The notes: generated from the sequence alone by a model not told the origin. A stretch of 64,000 nucleotides of DNA from CAYUHK01 sp964475165 (GCA_964475165.1 CAYYVN010000004.1:62001-126000), one strand, 5' to 3'; positions 25,154-34,151 are shown, counted from the stretch's first letter. A program made the numbers and translations.

Positions 25154-27286
25154 ATGGTGGTTGGTTTGAAAGAGAAGCAACAGAAAGCAACGGCCCATCC
25201 TGTGCGCCGCAATGCAGAAGGCCGTCCGCGGCCGATGGAGCAGCTGCGCAATTTTGGCATTATGGCGCATATTGATGCCGGCAAAACAACCGTCACCGAA
25301 CGCATTCTTTTTTATAGCGGCCGCTTACATAAGATGGGCGAAGTGCATGAGGGCACCGCCAAGATGGATTGGATGATTCAGGAACAAGAACGCGGGATCA
25401 CCATCTCCAGTGCCGCCACCACCTGCTCCTGGCGTGATTGCCAGATCAATATCGTGGATACGCCCGGCCATGTGGATTTTACCGCTGAAGTGGAGCGTTC
25501 CCTTCGCGTCCTCGATGGGGCGGTGGCTGTTTTTTGCGCGGTGGGCGGAGTGCAGCCGCAATCAGAAACTGTTTGGCATCAAGCGGATAAGTATGATGTG
25601 CCGCGTGTAGCTTTCATTAATAAAATGGATCGGGTCGGCGCTGATTTCCATAAAGTGCTGCAGCAACTGCGCCAGCGTCTGCAGGCGCCCGCCGTCGCCA
25701 TACAGCTGCCTTGGGGGGCTGAGGATAGTCTGCGGGGCATCATTGATCTGGTGACCATGCAAGCAGTGGCCTTCGCTGAAGAAAGCCAGGGGGCCGTCTT
25801 GCGGGTCGGACCTATTCCAGCGGAGCTGGCTGCGCCAGCGGAACGGGCCCGGGCCGAATTGCTGGAGCGTTTGGCGGAAGTCGATGAGGAGGTTTTGGCG
25901 GCTTATCTTGAAAACCCGGATGTGCCCGAAGCGATCCTCAAACCCGGATTGCGGCGGGCTACCTGTCGCCGCCAGTTGGTGCCGGTTCTCTGCGGAGCGG
26001 CCCTGCGCAATAAGGGCATCCAACCTTTGCTGGATGCCGTGGTGGATTATTTGCCGGCGCCGCCTGATATTCCGCCGGTGCATGGTCTGCATCCCAAAAC
26101 GGAGCAAGAGCTCCAGCGCGAGGCTAGTGATTTAGAGCCTTTGAGCGCCATGATTTTTAAGGTGATGAGTGATCCTTATATGGGGCAATTATTGTTCACA
26201 CGGGTGTATTCCGGTTGCCTGCAAAAGGGCCAAAACGTTTATAATCCCCGCCTCAATAAGCGGGCGCGGGTGATGCGTCTCTTGCGCATGCATGCTGATG
26301 AGCGCGAGGATGTGGATGTCTTGTATGCGGGTGAGATCGGCGCGGTCGTTGGCCTTAAGGAGATCTCCACTGGCGATACCTTGTGCCTCGAACACAAACC
26401 AATCGTGCTGGAACGCATTCGCTTCCCGGAGCCGGTCATGGCTATGGCCATTGAGCCTAAAACCCAGGCTGATCGCGATACCTTGGAGGATGCTCTGCAG
26501 GCGCTGGTGGCCGAGGACCCCACCTTTGCCGTGGGCCTAGATGCGGAAACAGGGCAAAGGCTGGTCAGCGGTATGGGAGAGCTCCACTTGGCCATTATCA
26601 AGGACCGTCTCTGGCGGGAATATCATGTGGCGGCCAACACGGGTGAGCCCACGGTGGCTTATCGGGAAACCATCAGTCAAGCCGGTCAGGCCGAATCCGT
26701 TTTTGATCGCGAAATGGGTGGCCAACGGCAGTTTGCTTCCATCCGCTTAGAGGTACAGCCTCAGGCGCGCCAAATGGGCAACGCGATTGAATTTTTAGTG
26801 AATGCCATTCAATTGCCGGCCAACTTGCGCGCGGCAGTCACCGGCGGGATTCACGACGGCTTAGCTACAGGTATTCTTGGACATTACGCCACCATTGATG
26901 TTAAGGTGCTGGTTAATGCCGCGCAGGTGCATCCGCTCGATTCTACGGAAGCGGCTTTCCGTGCCGCCGCGGTCATGGCTCTACGGGAGGCGCTGCGGGC
27001 GGCTGCCCCGGTGCTGCTGGAGCCGATTATGGCGCTTGAAATTTTAACGCCAAGTGAATATATGGGAGATGTTTTGGGCGATCTAAATGTGCGTCGCGGC
27101 AAGATCCGTGAAGTGCTCAGTCAGCCCCCCTTACAGATTATTCGAGCGGATGTTCCTTTGGCTGAACTGTTTGGTTATGCTACGGCAATCAGATCGCTGA
27201 CGCGTGGCCGGGCTAGTTATACAATGGAACCGCGTCTGTTTGAAATCGTTCCCCAAGAAATGCAAGATAGTATTTTAAGTCGGTGA
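25154..27286 (+). CDS. fusA: Elongation factor G
   Basis: Translocase GTPase. About 710 aa with GIMAHIDAGKTT (P-loop), EQERGITISSAATTC (canonical switch I), DTPGHVDFTAEVERSLRVLDGAV (G3), FINKMDRVGADF (G4) and the domain V region GRASYTMEPRLFEIVP. ATG 25154 leaves a basic N-terminal extension of about 27 residues before the normal EF-G start. An internal ATG at 25235 would remove it but has no Shine-Dalgarno. Located between rpsG and rpsJ with no tuf gene in between. This is the bona fide EF-G, versus the divergent paralogue at 6015. Confidence 0.96.
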   Translation: MVVGLKEKQQKATAHPVRRNAEGRPRPMEQLRNFGIMAHIDAGKTTVTERILFYSGRLHKMGEVHEGTAKMDWMIQEQERGITISSAATTCSWRDCQINIVDTPGHVDFTAEVERSLRVLDGAVAVFCAVGGVQPQSETVWHQADKYDVPRVAFINKMDRVGADFHKVLQQLRQRLQAPAVAIQLPWGAEDSLRGIIDLVTMQAVAFAEESQGAVLRVGPIPAELAAPAERARAELLERLAEVDEEVLAAYLENPDVPEAILKPGLRRATCRRQLVPVLCGAALRNKGIQPLLDAVVDYLPAPPDIPPVHGLHPKTEQELQREASDLEPLSAMIFKVMSDPYMGQLLFTRVYSGCLQKGQNVYNPRLNKRARVMRLLRMHADEREDVDVLYAGEIGAVVGLKEISTGDTLCLEHKPIVLERIRFPEPVMAMAIEPKTQADRDTLEDALQALVAEDPTFAVGLDAETGQRLVSGMGELHLAIIKDRLWREYHVAANTGEPTVAYRETISQAGQAESVFDREMGGQRQFASIRLEVQPQARQMGNAIEFLVNAIQLPANLRAAVTGGIHDGLATGILGHYATIDVKVLVNAAQVHPLDSTEAAFRAAAVMALREALRAAAPVLLEPIMALEILTPSEYMGDVLGDLNVRRGKIREVLSQPPLQIIRADVPLAELFGYATAIRSLTRGRASYTMEPRLFEIVPQEMQDSILSR

Positions 27287-27293
27287 GTTGAGT

Positions 27294-27602
27294 ATGGAAG
27301 AACAACGCATACGTATACGCTTGAAATCATTTGATTTCCGGATCTTAGATCAATCGGCGCTGGAGATTGTCGAAACCGCCAAGCGGACCGGCGCTCGCAT
27401 CTCGGGTCCCATGCCGCTGCCGACGCGCATCGAAAGTTTCTGCGTCAATCGCAGCCCCCGTGTCGATAAGAAATCTATGGATCAGTTTGAAATTCGTACC
27501 CATAAAAGGTTTTTGGATATTATTGGACCTACCGCCAAGACGGTTGATGAATTGAAGAAATTAAATCTGCCGGCGGGCGTGGATATTGCAATCAAAATTT
27601 GA
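27294..27602 (+). CDS. rpsJ: Small ribosomal subunit protein uS10
   Basis: 30S head protein and NusB partner in antitermination. 102 aa, family length, with RIRIRLKSFDFRILDQSA, SGPMPLPTRIESFCVNRSPRVDK split across two conserved blocks, and the QFEIRTHKRFLDI end region. ATG 27294 is used; a TTG at 27288 overlaps the fusA stop region. First gene of the S10 block; the stop overlaps sequence just ahead of rplC. Confidence 0.97.
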   Translation: MEEQRIRIRLKSFDFRILDQSALEIVETAKRTGARISGPMPLPTRIESFCVNRSPRVDKKSMDQFEIRTHKRFLDIIGPTAKTVDELKKLNLPAGVDIAIKI

Positions 27603-27610
27603 GACAGGCC

Positions 27611-28249
27611 ATGCGAGGATTAATAGGTAGAAAAATAGGCATGACCCGCATCTTTGATCAGGGCCGTCAGGTGCCCGTGACGGTTTTGGAATGCGGGCCC
27701 TGCATCGTGGTGCAGCGCAAACGCCAGGCTAGAGAAGGTTACGATGCGATCCAAATCGGTTTTGAGGATCGGCCGGAACAGCGCGTGTCTAAGCCGGCCC
27801 TGGGCCGCTTCAAGAAGATCAAGGCCTTGCCCAAGCATTATCTGGCGGAGTTTGATCTGGAGACAGACAAAGCTTACCAGGAGGGTGATGTGGTCACCGT
27901 GGATCTCTTTAAGGATGTGCCCTATGTTGATGTGGCTGGCATCACCAAGGGCCGTGGCTTTCAAGGCGTCGTCCGGCGCCATAAAATGGCCGGCGGCGTG
28001 ATGAGCCATGGTGGTCAATCCAAGCGCCGGGCCGGATCGGTAGGATGTTGTGAATTGCCTGGTCGCATTCAGAAGGGTAAGGCCATGCCCGGCCATATGG
28101 GACGGGTGCGCATCACGCAGCAGAACCTCAGGGTGGTGCAGGTCATGGGGGCGGATAACATGCTGCTGGTCTGTGGAGCGGTGCCCGGCCATCCCGGAGC
28201 CATAGTCTTCATTAATAAAGCGCTTAAAAAAGGTAAGCCCAAAGAATGA
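27611..28249 (+). CDS. rplC: Large ribosomal subunit protein uL3
   Basis: Early assembly protein near the peptidyl transferase centre. 212 aa: MRGLIGRKIGMTRIF start, TKGRGFQGVVRRHKMAGG and SHGGQSKRRAGSVGCCELPGR (family SxGxSxxHRxPGSIG region), then KGKAMPGHMGRVR. ATG 27611 matches the family; an upstream TTG at 27599 would overlap rpsJ. Ends in a 4-bp overlap with rplD. Confidence 0.96.
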   Translation: MRGLIGRKIGMTRIFDQGRQVPVTVLECGPCIVVQRKRQAREGYDAIQIGFEDRPEQRVSKPALGRFKKIKALPKHYLAEFDLETDKAYQEGDVVTVDLFKDVPYVDVAGITKGRGFQGVVRRHKMAGGVMSHGGQSKRRAGSVGCCELPGRIQKGKAMPGHMGRVRITQQNLRVVQVMGADNMLLVCGAVPGHPGAIVFINKALKKGKPKE

Positions 28250-28887
28250 GCCGTATTGCCATCGTTAATGCTCAAGGAAAAGATGTGGGAGCTATTGAAA
28301 TCTCCGACGCCTGCCTTACTCTGGATCGCGGCGCCCAAGCCTTGCAAGATGTGATCGTGGCTTTCCGGGCTGCGCAGCGCGCCGGCACGGCCTCCACCCT
28401 GAGCAAGGGGCAGGTGCGCGGCAGCAATCGTAAGCCATGGGCGCAGAAAGGTTTGGGGCGTGCCAGAGCTGGTTACCGGCAGTCGCCCCTCTGGCGCGGC
28501 GGTGGGGTGGTTTTCGGCCCCCAGCCCCGGGATTATAGCAAGCATGTGCCTCGGAATGTGCGCCGCTTGGCTTTTCGGCGGGCGCTGAGCGAAAAAATCC
28601 AGGCTGCGGCGCTGCGCGTTATCGATGAGCTGACTTTGGCCGAACCGAAAACCAAAGCGCTTCTGGCCCTGTTGAAAACTTTGAATATCAAAGGCTCAGT
28701 TTTAATTGTGTTGGATAAAGCGGAGCGTAATGTTATGTTGGCCGCCCGTAACATCCCCCGGGTGGATCTGGCCTTGGCCAAAGATGTGCATCCCTATCAA
28801 CTGGTGCGTCATCCTTTCTTGTTGACCACCCGTGCGGGCATGGCGGTTTTGGAAGAGCGCTTGAAAATAGCGGCTGGAGAAGCATAG
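28246..28887 (+). CDS. rplD: Large ribosomal subunit protein uL4
   Basis: Lines the exit tunnel with L22; in some bacteria it autoregulates the S10 operon. 213 aa with KGQVRGSNRKPWAQKGLGRARAG, then WRGGGVVFGPQPRDYS, the conserved tunnel loop region, and a regular C-terminal globular end. The start codon overlaps the rplC stop (ATGA). Confidence 0.96.
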   Translation: MSRIAIVNAQGKDVGAIEISDACLTLDRGAQALQDVIVAFRAAQRAGTASTLSKGQVRGSNRKPWAQKGLGRARAGYRQSPLWRGGGVVFGPQPRDYSKHVPRNVRRLAFRRALSEKIQAAALRVIDELTLAEPKTKALLALLKTLNIKGSVLIVLDKAERNVMLAARNIPRVDLALAKDVHPYQLVRHPFLLTTRAGMAVLEERLKIAAGEA

Positions 28888-28890
28888 TCC

Positions 28891-29175
28891 ATGAAAGCGG
28901 CAGAAACCATTGTCAGCTCCATTCTCTTATCCGAGAAAAGCACGCGGGGCATTGAACAGGCCAACCAATATTGTTTCAAGGTGCATCCGACGGCCAATAA
29001 ACGGGAAATCAAAAAAGCAGTTGAGGAATTATTCAAAGTATCAGTGCTTAAAGTTAACACCATGCATCGCAAGGGCAAACGTCGGCGCGAGCGCACCCAA
29101 AAATTTGGTTGGCGCAGCGGATATAAGAGAGCGCTGGTTACTTTGGCAGCCGGCCATAAAATAGAATTGGTTTGA
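28891..29175 (+). CDS. rplW: Large ribosomal subunit protein uL23
   Basis: Exit-site protein that docks trigger factor and SRP. 94 aa with SEKSTRGIEQANQYCFKV, ANKREIKKAVEELFKVSVLKVNTM (core RNA-binding segment) and the basic loop KRRRERTQKFGWRSGYKRA. Starts 3 bp after rplD. Confidence 0.96.
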   Translation: MKAAETIVSSILLSEKSTRGIEQANQYCFKVHPTANKREIKKAVEELFKVSVLKVNTMHRKGKRRRERTQKFGWRSGYKRALVTLAAGHKIELV

Positions 29176-29183
29176 GGCGGATT

Positions 29184-30005
29184 ATGCCGATCAAGAAATA
29201 TAAGCCCACTACACCCAGCCGGCGTTTCATGTCGGTTTCCACTTTTGAGGAACTGACATGTTCCCAGCCGACGCGCGCCCTGCTGCGTTCCAAGAAACGC
29301 ACCGCGGGGCGTAATTCAGCTGGGCGTATTACCGTGCGTCATCGCGGCGGTGGGCATCGGCGCAAATATCGCTATATCGATTTTAAGCGTGATAAAATTA
29401 ATATTCCCGCCAAGGTTGCCTCGATCGAATATGATCCTTATCGTTCAGCCCGCATTGCCCTCTTGCATTATGTCGATGGCGAAAAGCGCTATATCTTAGC
29501 GCCCAATGGTTTACAGGTGGGGGCGCGCTTGATGGCCGGGCCGGAAGCCGAACCCTTGCCGGGCAATGCCCTGCCGCTTTCGAAAATGCCGCTGGGCCTG
29601 CCGATGCATAATATCGAATTGCAGCCTGGCCAGGGAGCAAAACTGGTACGCAGTGCCGGCATGGCCGCCTTGTTGATGTCGCGTGAAGGCTCCTATGCTA
29701 ACGTTAAGCTGCCCTCGGGTGAAATTCGCCTCATCAATGTTAATTGCTTGGCTACGGTTGGCCAAGTTGGCAATCTGGATCATGAGAATTATATCCGTGG
29801 TAAGGCGGGCCGTTCTCGCTGGTTGGGGATCCGTCCCACGGTCCGCGGGCGCGCCATGAACCCGGTGGATCATCCCATGGGTGGTGGCGAAGGCAAGGCC
29901 ACCGGTGGCCATTCGCGTTCGCCTTGGGGCTTATATTCGAAGGGTAAAAAGACGCGCAAGGTGCGCAGTCGTTCCACTCGTTTTATTGTTACGCGGAGGA
30001 AGTAA
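29184..30005 (+). CDS. rplB: Large ribosomal subunit protein uL2
   Basis: Near the peptidyl transferase centre and needed for subunit association. 273 aa, starting MPIKKYKPTTPSRRF, with GRNSAGRITVRHRGGGHRRKYR, and the C-terminal signature NPVDHPMGGGEGKATGGHSR. GAGGCGG lies 6 nt before ATG 29184; the longer TTG start at 29172 would overlap rplW. Confidence 0.98.
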   Translation: MPIKKYKPTTPSRRFMSVSTFEELTCSQPTRALLRSKKRTAGRNSAGRITVRHRGGGHRRKYRYIDFKRDKINIPAKVASIEYDPYRSARIALLHYVDGEKRYILAPNGLQVGARLMAGPEAEPLPGNALPLSKMPLGLPMHNIELQPGQGAKLVRSAGMAALLMSREGSYANVKLPSGEIRLINVNCLATVGQVGNLDHENYIRGKAGRSRWLGIRPTVRGRAMNPVDHPMGGGEGKATGGHSRSPWGLYSKGKKTRKVRSRSTRFIVTRRK

Positions 30006-30008
30006 ACT

Positions 30009-30293
30009 ATGGCGCGATCGTTAAAAAAAGGACCGTTTGTAGATCCGCATTTGATGGCCAAAGTGGAGCGGATTAATCGTGCTGGTGAAAAACGCATCAT
30101 CAATACATGGTCGCGCCGTTCCATGATTACCCCCGAATTTGTGGGGCATACCTTTGGCGTTCATAATGGTAAAACGCATATCTCGGTATATGTCACCGAA
30201 AACATGGTGGGGCATCGCCTGGGAGAGTTTGCGCCAACGCGTATTTTCCGCAAACATGGAGCGCACACCGAAAAAGCGGGTGCCTTAAAATAA
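30009..30293 (+). CDS. rpsS: Small ribosomal subunit protein uS19
   Basis: 30S head protein contacting S13 and the A-site finger. 94 aa: ARSLKKGPFVDPHLMAKVE, then TWSRRSMITPEFVGHTFGVHNGK and HRLGEFAPTRIFRKHG, all typical. Starts 3 bp after rplB. Confidence 0.98.
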   Translation: MARSLKKGPFVDPHLMAKVERINRAGEKRIINTWSRRSMITPEFVGHTFGVHNGKTHISVYVTENMVGHRLGEFAPTRIFRKHGAHTEKAGALK

Positions 30294-30317
30294 TTTGGAG
30301 CTCATTAAGGAATTGTT

Positions 30318-30650
30318 ATGAAAGTGCAGGCCTTATCCAGAGCGGTGCGTATCGCACCGACCAAAGCCTTGCCATTGGCGCGGCGCTTACAGGGACTGTC
30401 CATTCCGCAGGCCTTGACGCTGACCGCTTTCAGCCGCCAGAAGGCCGGAGCTTTAATCGGGAAAACGCTGCGTTCAGCCGTGGCTAATCTGGAAAATAAC
30501 GCCAAGCTTTCGGCGGATGATTTTCGGGTGGAAGCCGTTTTGGTGGAGCGCGGGCCGATGCTCAAGCGCTATTGGGCTCGTTCGCGCGGCATGGCGCGGC
30601 CAATCAAAAAGCGCACCAGTCATATTCGCGTGATTTTAGCCAAGAATTGA
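30318..30650 (+). CDS. rplV: Large ribosomal subunit protein uL22
   Basis: Tunnel-lining protein with a long beta-hairpin. 110 aa: VRIAPTKALPLARRLQG, the AVANLENNAKL helix, and the hairpin/end GPMLKRYWARSRGMARPIKKRTSHI. The hairpin tip SRGMARPI is close to consensus (RGRAxxI). Confidence 0.97.
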   Translation: MKVQALSRAVRIAPTKALPLARRLQGLSIPQALTLTAFSRQKAGALIGKTLRSAVANLENNAKLSADDFRVEAVLVERGPMLKRYWARSRGMARPIKKRTSHIRVILAKN

Positions 30651-30683
30651 ACTAAGCTTATATGTCTTAGGAAAGGAGCAGTT

Positions 30684-31352
30684 TTGGGACAGAAAGTTAA
30701 TCCCATCGGATTACGCGTGACCGTCAATAAGAATTGGCGCTCGCGTTGGTATGCCGAGAAGAAAATCTTTGGGGATTATTTCCACGAAGATTTAAAAATC
30801 CGGGCTCTGGTGAAGCAACGCCTGGAAAATGCGGCCGTGCCCGAGGTGCTCATTGAGCGCTATGCCAATCGAGTGCGCGTGACCATTTTCACGGCGCGGC
30901 CTGGTATTGTTATCGGCCGCAAGGGCGAGGACATTGAGCGTCTGCGGGCCGATTTGGCCAAAATGTCTGGCAAGGAAATATACTTGGAGATCAAGGAAAT
31001 CCATGATGCCGATTTGCATGCCCAACTGGTGGCTGAAAATATCGCCCTGCAATTGGAACGCCGGGTTTCCTTTCGGCGGGCGATGAAAAAAGCGATTAAA
31101 ATCGCCATGGATATGCATGCTCTGGGTATCAAGGTGGCTGTCTCCGGGCGCTTGGGCGGAGCCGATTTAGCACGGAGCGAAAGCTACAAGGAAGGCAAAG
31201 TGCCCTTGCATACTTTGCGAGCCAATATCGAATATGGTTTTGCGGAGGCCCGCACGGTGGCCGGCAAGGTTGGGGTGAAGGTCTGGATTTGCCGCCTCCC
31301 GACCAATGATAAGGAAAAGAAGGAAGGGGGGCGTCGTGCCGCTTTTTCCTAG
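30684..31352 (+). CDS. rpsC: Small ribosomal subunit protein uS3
   Basis: Part of the mRNA entry helicase of the 30S. 222 aa with GQKVNPIGLRVTVNKNWRSRW, the KH-domain GRKGEDIERLR, EIKEIHDADLHAQLVAENIA, and VSGRLGGADLARSESYKEGKVPLHTLRA. It starts with TTG at 30684, well set by AAAGGAG at 30673-30678; no ATG is available nearby. Overlaps rplP by 17 bp. Confidence 0.97.
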   Translation: MGQKVNPIGLRVTVNKNWRSRWYAEKKIFGDYFHEDLKIRALVKQRLENAAVPEVLIERYANRVRVTIFTARPGIVIGRKGEDIERLRADLAKMSGKEIYLEIKEIHDADLHAQLVAENIALQLERRVSFRRAMKKAIKIAMDMHALGIKVAVSGRLGGADLARSESYKEGKVPLHTLRANIEYGFAEARTVAGKVGVKVWICRLPTNDKEKKEGGRRAAFS

Positions 31353-31752
31353 TCGGGTAAAATACCGTAAGATTCAACGCGGCAGTTACAAAGGTTTCGC
31401 CACCTCGGGCAATCGCTTGGCCTTTGGCGAATATGGGCTGCAAGTTCTGGATCGAGGTTGGATCAAGGCTATGCAGATTGAAGCTTGCCGCGTTTCCATC
31501 AATCGCCATCTCAAGCGCAAGGGCAAGCTTTGGATTCGGATTTTTCCGGATAAACCAGTGAGCAAAAAGCCCTTGGAAACGCGCATGGGTAAGGGCAAGG
31601 GTGCTCCCGAAGAGTGGGTGGCGGTGGTGAAGAGCGGTCGGGTGTTGTTTGAGGTGGATGGTGTTAGCGAACGCTTGGCGCGCGAATCATTACGGCTGGC
31701 GGCATCTAAATTGCCGTTTCGTACGCGCTTTATAATGCGCCAAGGTGCATGA
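31336..31752 (+). CDS. rplP: Large ribosomal subunit protein uL16
   Basis: Helps position tRNA and assembles late into the 50S. 138 aa beginning MPLFPSRVKYRKIQRGSYKG, with FGEYGLQVLDRGWIKAMQIEACRV in two conserved pieces, the WIRIFPDKPVSKKPLETRMGKGKG block and EWVAVVKSGRVLFEVDGV. The GTG at 31336, 5 nt after AAGGGGGG, gives the family N-terminus; ATG 31306 would add ten extra basic residues inside rpsC. Confidence 0.95.
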   Translation: MPLFPSRVKYRKIQRGSYKGFATSGNRLAFGEYGLQVLDRGWIKAMQIEACRVSINRHLKRKGKLWIRIFPDKPVSKKPLETRMGKGKGAPEEWVAVVKSGRVLFEVDGVSERLARESLRLAASKLPFRTRFIMRQGA

Positions 31753-31767
31753 TAAAAGGGCTGGGGC

Positions 31768-31965
31768 ATGAAGGCTAAAGAACTGAGAGAATTGGCATTG
31801 GATGAATTGGAGCAGAAGCACCGCGATTTGCGTAAAGAGCATTTTGAGTTGCGTAAGACCAAAGTAACGGGCAAGGTTGAGAATCCTCTTAAATTCCGTC
31901 TCTTGCGCCGGGATATAGCACGGGTACAAACCATTCTGAAAGAAAGATCTAAGCAAGGAAGCTAA
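31768..31965 (+). CDS. rpmC: Large ribosomal subunit protein uL29
   Basis: Small all-helical protein near the tunnel exit. 65 aa: MKAKELRELALDELEQKHRD, EHFELRKTKVTGKVENPLKF and RLLRRDIARVQTILKER. The stop is directly followed by the rpsQ start. Confidence 0.96.
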   Translation: MKAKELRELALDELEQKHRDLRKEHFELRKTKVTGKVENPLKFRLLRRDIARVQTILKERSKQGS

Positions 31966-32250
31966 ATGGTCATGGTGAGCCAACGTCATAAACGAAAAGA
32001 ACGCGTGGGAATCGTCGTTAGCGAATCCATGGATAAAACCATTGTCGTCCGTGTGGAGCGCCGCGTCCGACATCCTCGCTATGGCAAGGAGCTGCGCTTG
32101 CATACCAAATTCTATGTGCATGATGAAAAGAACGCGGCCCATTGCGGCGATCGTGTGCAAATCGCTGAAACGCGCCCTTTGAGTCGCTTGAAACGCTGGC
32201 GGCTGGTTAAAATTTTACAAGCCGGCGCCGGCGCGCCCTTGCAAGTTTAG
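31966..32250 (+). CDS. rpsQ: Small ribosomal subunit protein uS17
   Basis: Primary 16S-binding OB-fold protein. 94 aa with KRKERVGIVVSESMDKTIVV, VERRVRHPRYGKELR and GDRVQIAETRPLSRLKRWRLVKIL. ATG 31966 abuts the rpmC stop; a second ATG at 31972 is possible. The C-terminal AGAGAPLQV tail is a small addition. Confidence 0.96.
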   Translation: MVMVSQRHKRKERVGIVVSESMDKTIVVRVERRVRHPRYGKELRLHTKFYVHDEKNAAHCGDRVQIAETRPLSRLKRWRLVKILQAGAGAPLQV

Positions 32251-32261
32251 ACGGAGAAAAT

Positions 32262-32627
32262 ATGATTGCCGAAGAAACATCTTTGGATGTAGCCGATAAT
32301 ACCGGCGCGCAAAGGGTGAAATGCTTTCGCGTGCTTGGTCAGCGTAAACGCTATGGTTATTTGGGGGATCTCATCAAGGTCTCGATTCTGGAAGCTCGCC
32401 CCGGGGGCCTCGTGAAAAAAGGCGAGGTGCGCTTGGCCGTTATTGTTAGGACGCGTTACCCGATTCGGCGTGGCGATGGATCCGCCTTGCGCTTCGATAG
32501 CAATGCCGTGGTTTTGGTGGATGAAAAAATGAACCCCTTGGGCTCTAGAATTTTTGGACCGGTGGCGCGCGAATTACGCGACACGCCCTTTGCTAAAATC
32601 ATCAGCTTGGCGCCGGAGGTGCTCTAA
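32262..32627 (+). CDS. rplN: Large ribosomal subunit protein uL14
   Basis: Subunit-interface protein. 121 aa with SLDVADNTGAQRVKCFRVLG, LIKVSILEARPGGLVKKGEV, RRGDGSALRFDSNAVVLVDE and GSRIFGPVARELRD, matching the family throughout. GGAGAA precedes the ATG. Confidence 0.97.
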   Translation: MIAEETSLDVADNTGAQRVKCFRVLGQRKRYGYLGDLIKVSILEARPGGLVKKGEVRLAVIVRTRYPIRRGDGSALRFDSNAVVLVDEKMNPLGSRIFGPVARELRDTPFAKIISLAPEVL

Positions 32628-32629
32628 CC

Positions 32630-32962
32630 ATGCCGACCACCTGTCATATTCGGCGCAATGATCTTGTCGTGGCGCGCAGCGGGACAGCCGCTGCCGACGG
32701 TAAAACTGGCAAAGTGCTCCAGGTTTTTCCGCGCCGGGGTCGGGCGGTAGTGGAGGGCTTTAACTTTATTCATAAGACCCTCAGGAAGTCTCAGGATAAT
32801 CCTCAGGGCGGTATTATTCGCAAGGAAGCATCGCTGGCGATATCCAAATTAATGTTGTATTGCCCGCATTGTAAGCAAGGCGTGAGGATTTCCCGCCGCA
32901 TCACGGACCAGGGCCGGAAGGTGCGCCAGTGCAAGCAATGTCAGCATGCATTCGATGGGTGA
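32630..32962 (+). CDS. rplX: Large ribosomal subunit protein uL24, zinc-ribbon type
   Basis: Assembly initiator protein of the 50S. 110 aa: KOW part with HIRRNDLVVARSGTAAADGKTGK (two blocks) and VVEGFNFIHKTLR, then PQGGIIRKEASLAISKLMLYC. The C-terminal half keeps two Cys pairs (CPHC and CKQC), the zinc-ribbon form found in some bacterial L24 and lost in others. Starts 2 bp after rplN. Confidence 0.95.
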   Translation: MPTTCHIRRNDLVVARSGTAAADGKTGKVLQVFPRRGRAVVEGFNFIHKTLRKSQDNPQGGIIRKEASLAISKLMLYCPHCKQGVRISRRITDQGRKVRQCKQCQHAFDG

Positions 32963-32967
32963 TTAAA

Positions 32968-33516
32968 ATGGCACGCCTCAAAGAAAAATATATCAAGGAA
33001 GTGGCTCCGGCATTGAGAGAGCAGTTGGGCTATACCAATCCCATGCAAGTGCCGCGCCTGCTAAAAATAGTTGTTAATATGGGCATTAATTCGACGGTGG
33101 AAAGCGATGTTTTTAAAAGCCTCACCAAAGATTTAGCGCAGATCACCGGTCAAGCGCCCATGCTGCGCAAAGCTCGTAAAAGTATCGCCAATTTCAAGTT
33201 GCGCGAAGGCATGTCGGTGGGGCTGATGGTCACTTTGCGTGGCGCGCGCATGTATGAGTTTTTCGATCGGTTGATCAATACGGTCCTGCCGCGTTTGCGA
33301 GATTTCCGGGGCGTTTCGCCGCTGGCCTTTGATGGGCGTGGCAACTATAGTTTGGGGTTACAGGAGCAAACAATTTTTTCTGAAATCAATGCGGATGATG
33401 TCAAAAAAATACAAGGAATGGATATCACCATTGTCACTAGCGCTCATACGAATGATGAGGCGCGTGAACTCCTGCGACTGATGGGTATGCCATTTGCAAC
33501 GAGCCGGCCGGCATAA
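32968..33516 (+). CDS. rplE: Large ribosomal subunit protein uL5
   Basis: Central protuberance protein that binds 5S rRNA. 182 aa: ARLKEKYIKEVAPALREQLG, KIVVNMGINSTVESD, ITGQAPMLRKARKSIANFKLREG (two blocks), VTLRGARMYEFFDRLINTVLPRLRDFRG and the NYSLGLQEQTIFSEI region. ATG 32968 is preferred over 32929, which lies inside rplX. Confidence 0.97.
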   Translation: MARLKEKYIKEVAPALREQLGYTNPMQVPRLLKIVVNMGINSTVESDVFKSLTKDLAQITGQAPMLRKARKSIANFKLREGMSVGLMVTLRGARMYEFFDRLINTVLPRLRDFRGVSPLAFDGRGNYSLGLQEQTIFSEINADDVKKIQGMDITIVTSAHTNDEARELLRLMGMPFATSRPA

Positions 33517-33536
33517 ATTGAAGGGGAGGCAGCTGT

Positions 33537-33722
33537 TTGGCTAAAACATCCTTAATCATTAGATCGAACCGCCCAGCTAAGTTCAGTGCGCGGAACTATC
33601 ATCGCTGCCGCCGTTGCGGTCGCTCGCGGGCCTATATCCGCAAGTTTCAGCTGTGTAGAATTTGTTTTCGTGAATTGGCACTGCTGGGGCAAATTCCCGG
33701 CGTCATTAAGGCCAGCTGGTAG
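33537..33722 (+). CDS. rpsN: Small ribosomal subunit protein uS14, zinc-binding (type Z)
   Basis: 30S head protein, short 61-aa zinc form. Two Cys pairs, CRRCGR and CRICFR, bind zinc; the ending ELALLGQIPGVIKASW is typical. Starts with TTG at 33537, set by GGGGAGG at 33523-33529; no in-frame ATG is nearby. Confidence 0.96.
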   Translation: MAKTSLIIRSNRPAKFSARNYHRCRRCGRSRAYIRKFQLCRICFRELALLGQIPGVIKASW

Positions 33723-33731
33723 GCAGGAATT

Positions 33732-34127
33732 ATGAACACAGATCCGATCAGCGATATGTTAACGCGCTTGCGCAATGGTGCTCTGGCAAAAAAAGAGGTG
33801 GTGGAAATCCCTCATTCGGCCTTGAAAGGTGCCATCGCCCGCATTCTTAAACGCGAAGGCTTTATTCAGGATTTTACCATGGAGGGCCCGCCCACCGCTA
33901 AGCTATTGCGCATCTATATGAAATACGATGCCCAGCGCGCTTCGGTTATACGTGGTCTACGACGCATCAGCCGGCCTGGCTTAAGGCGCTATATTTCATA
34001 TCGCGATATGCGCTCCGTCTTGAGCGGCACGGGCCTGGCCATCGTCAGCACTTCACGGGGCGTTATGACCGATCAGGAAGTTCGCAAATACCGGGTCGGC
34101 GGGGAATGGCTGTGTGTGGTCTGGTGA
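33732..34127 (+). CDS. rpsH: Small ribosomal subunit protein uS8
   Basis: Central-domain 16S-binding protein; in E. coli it also represses the spc operon. 131 aa: DPISDMLTRLRNGALAKK, IPHSALKGAIARILKREGFI, RRISRPGLRRYISY and the conserved C-terminal GLAIVSTSRGVMTDQEVRK. It lies between rpsN and rplF as in the standard spc order. Confidence 0.97.
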   Translation: MNTDPISDMLTRLRNGALAKKEVVEIPHSALKGAIARILKREGFIQDFTMEGPPTAKLLRIYMKYDAQRASVIRGLRRISRPGLRRYISYRDMRSVLSGTGLAIVSTSRGVMTDQEVRKYRVGGEWLCVVW

Positions 34128-34151
34128 GCTTATTGGCAAGAGGAGCAGTAT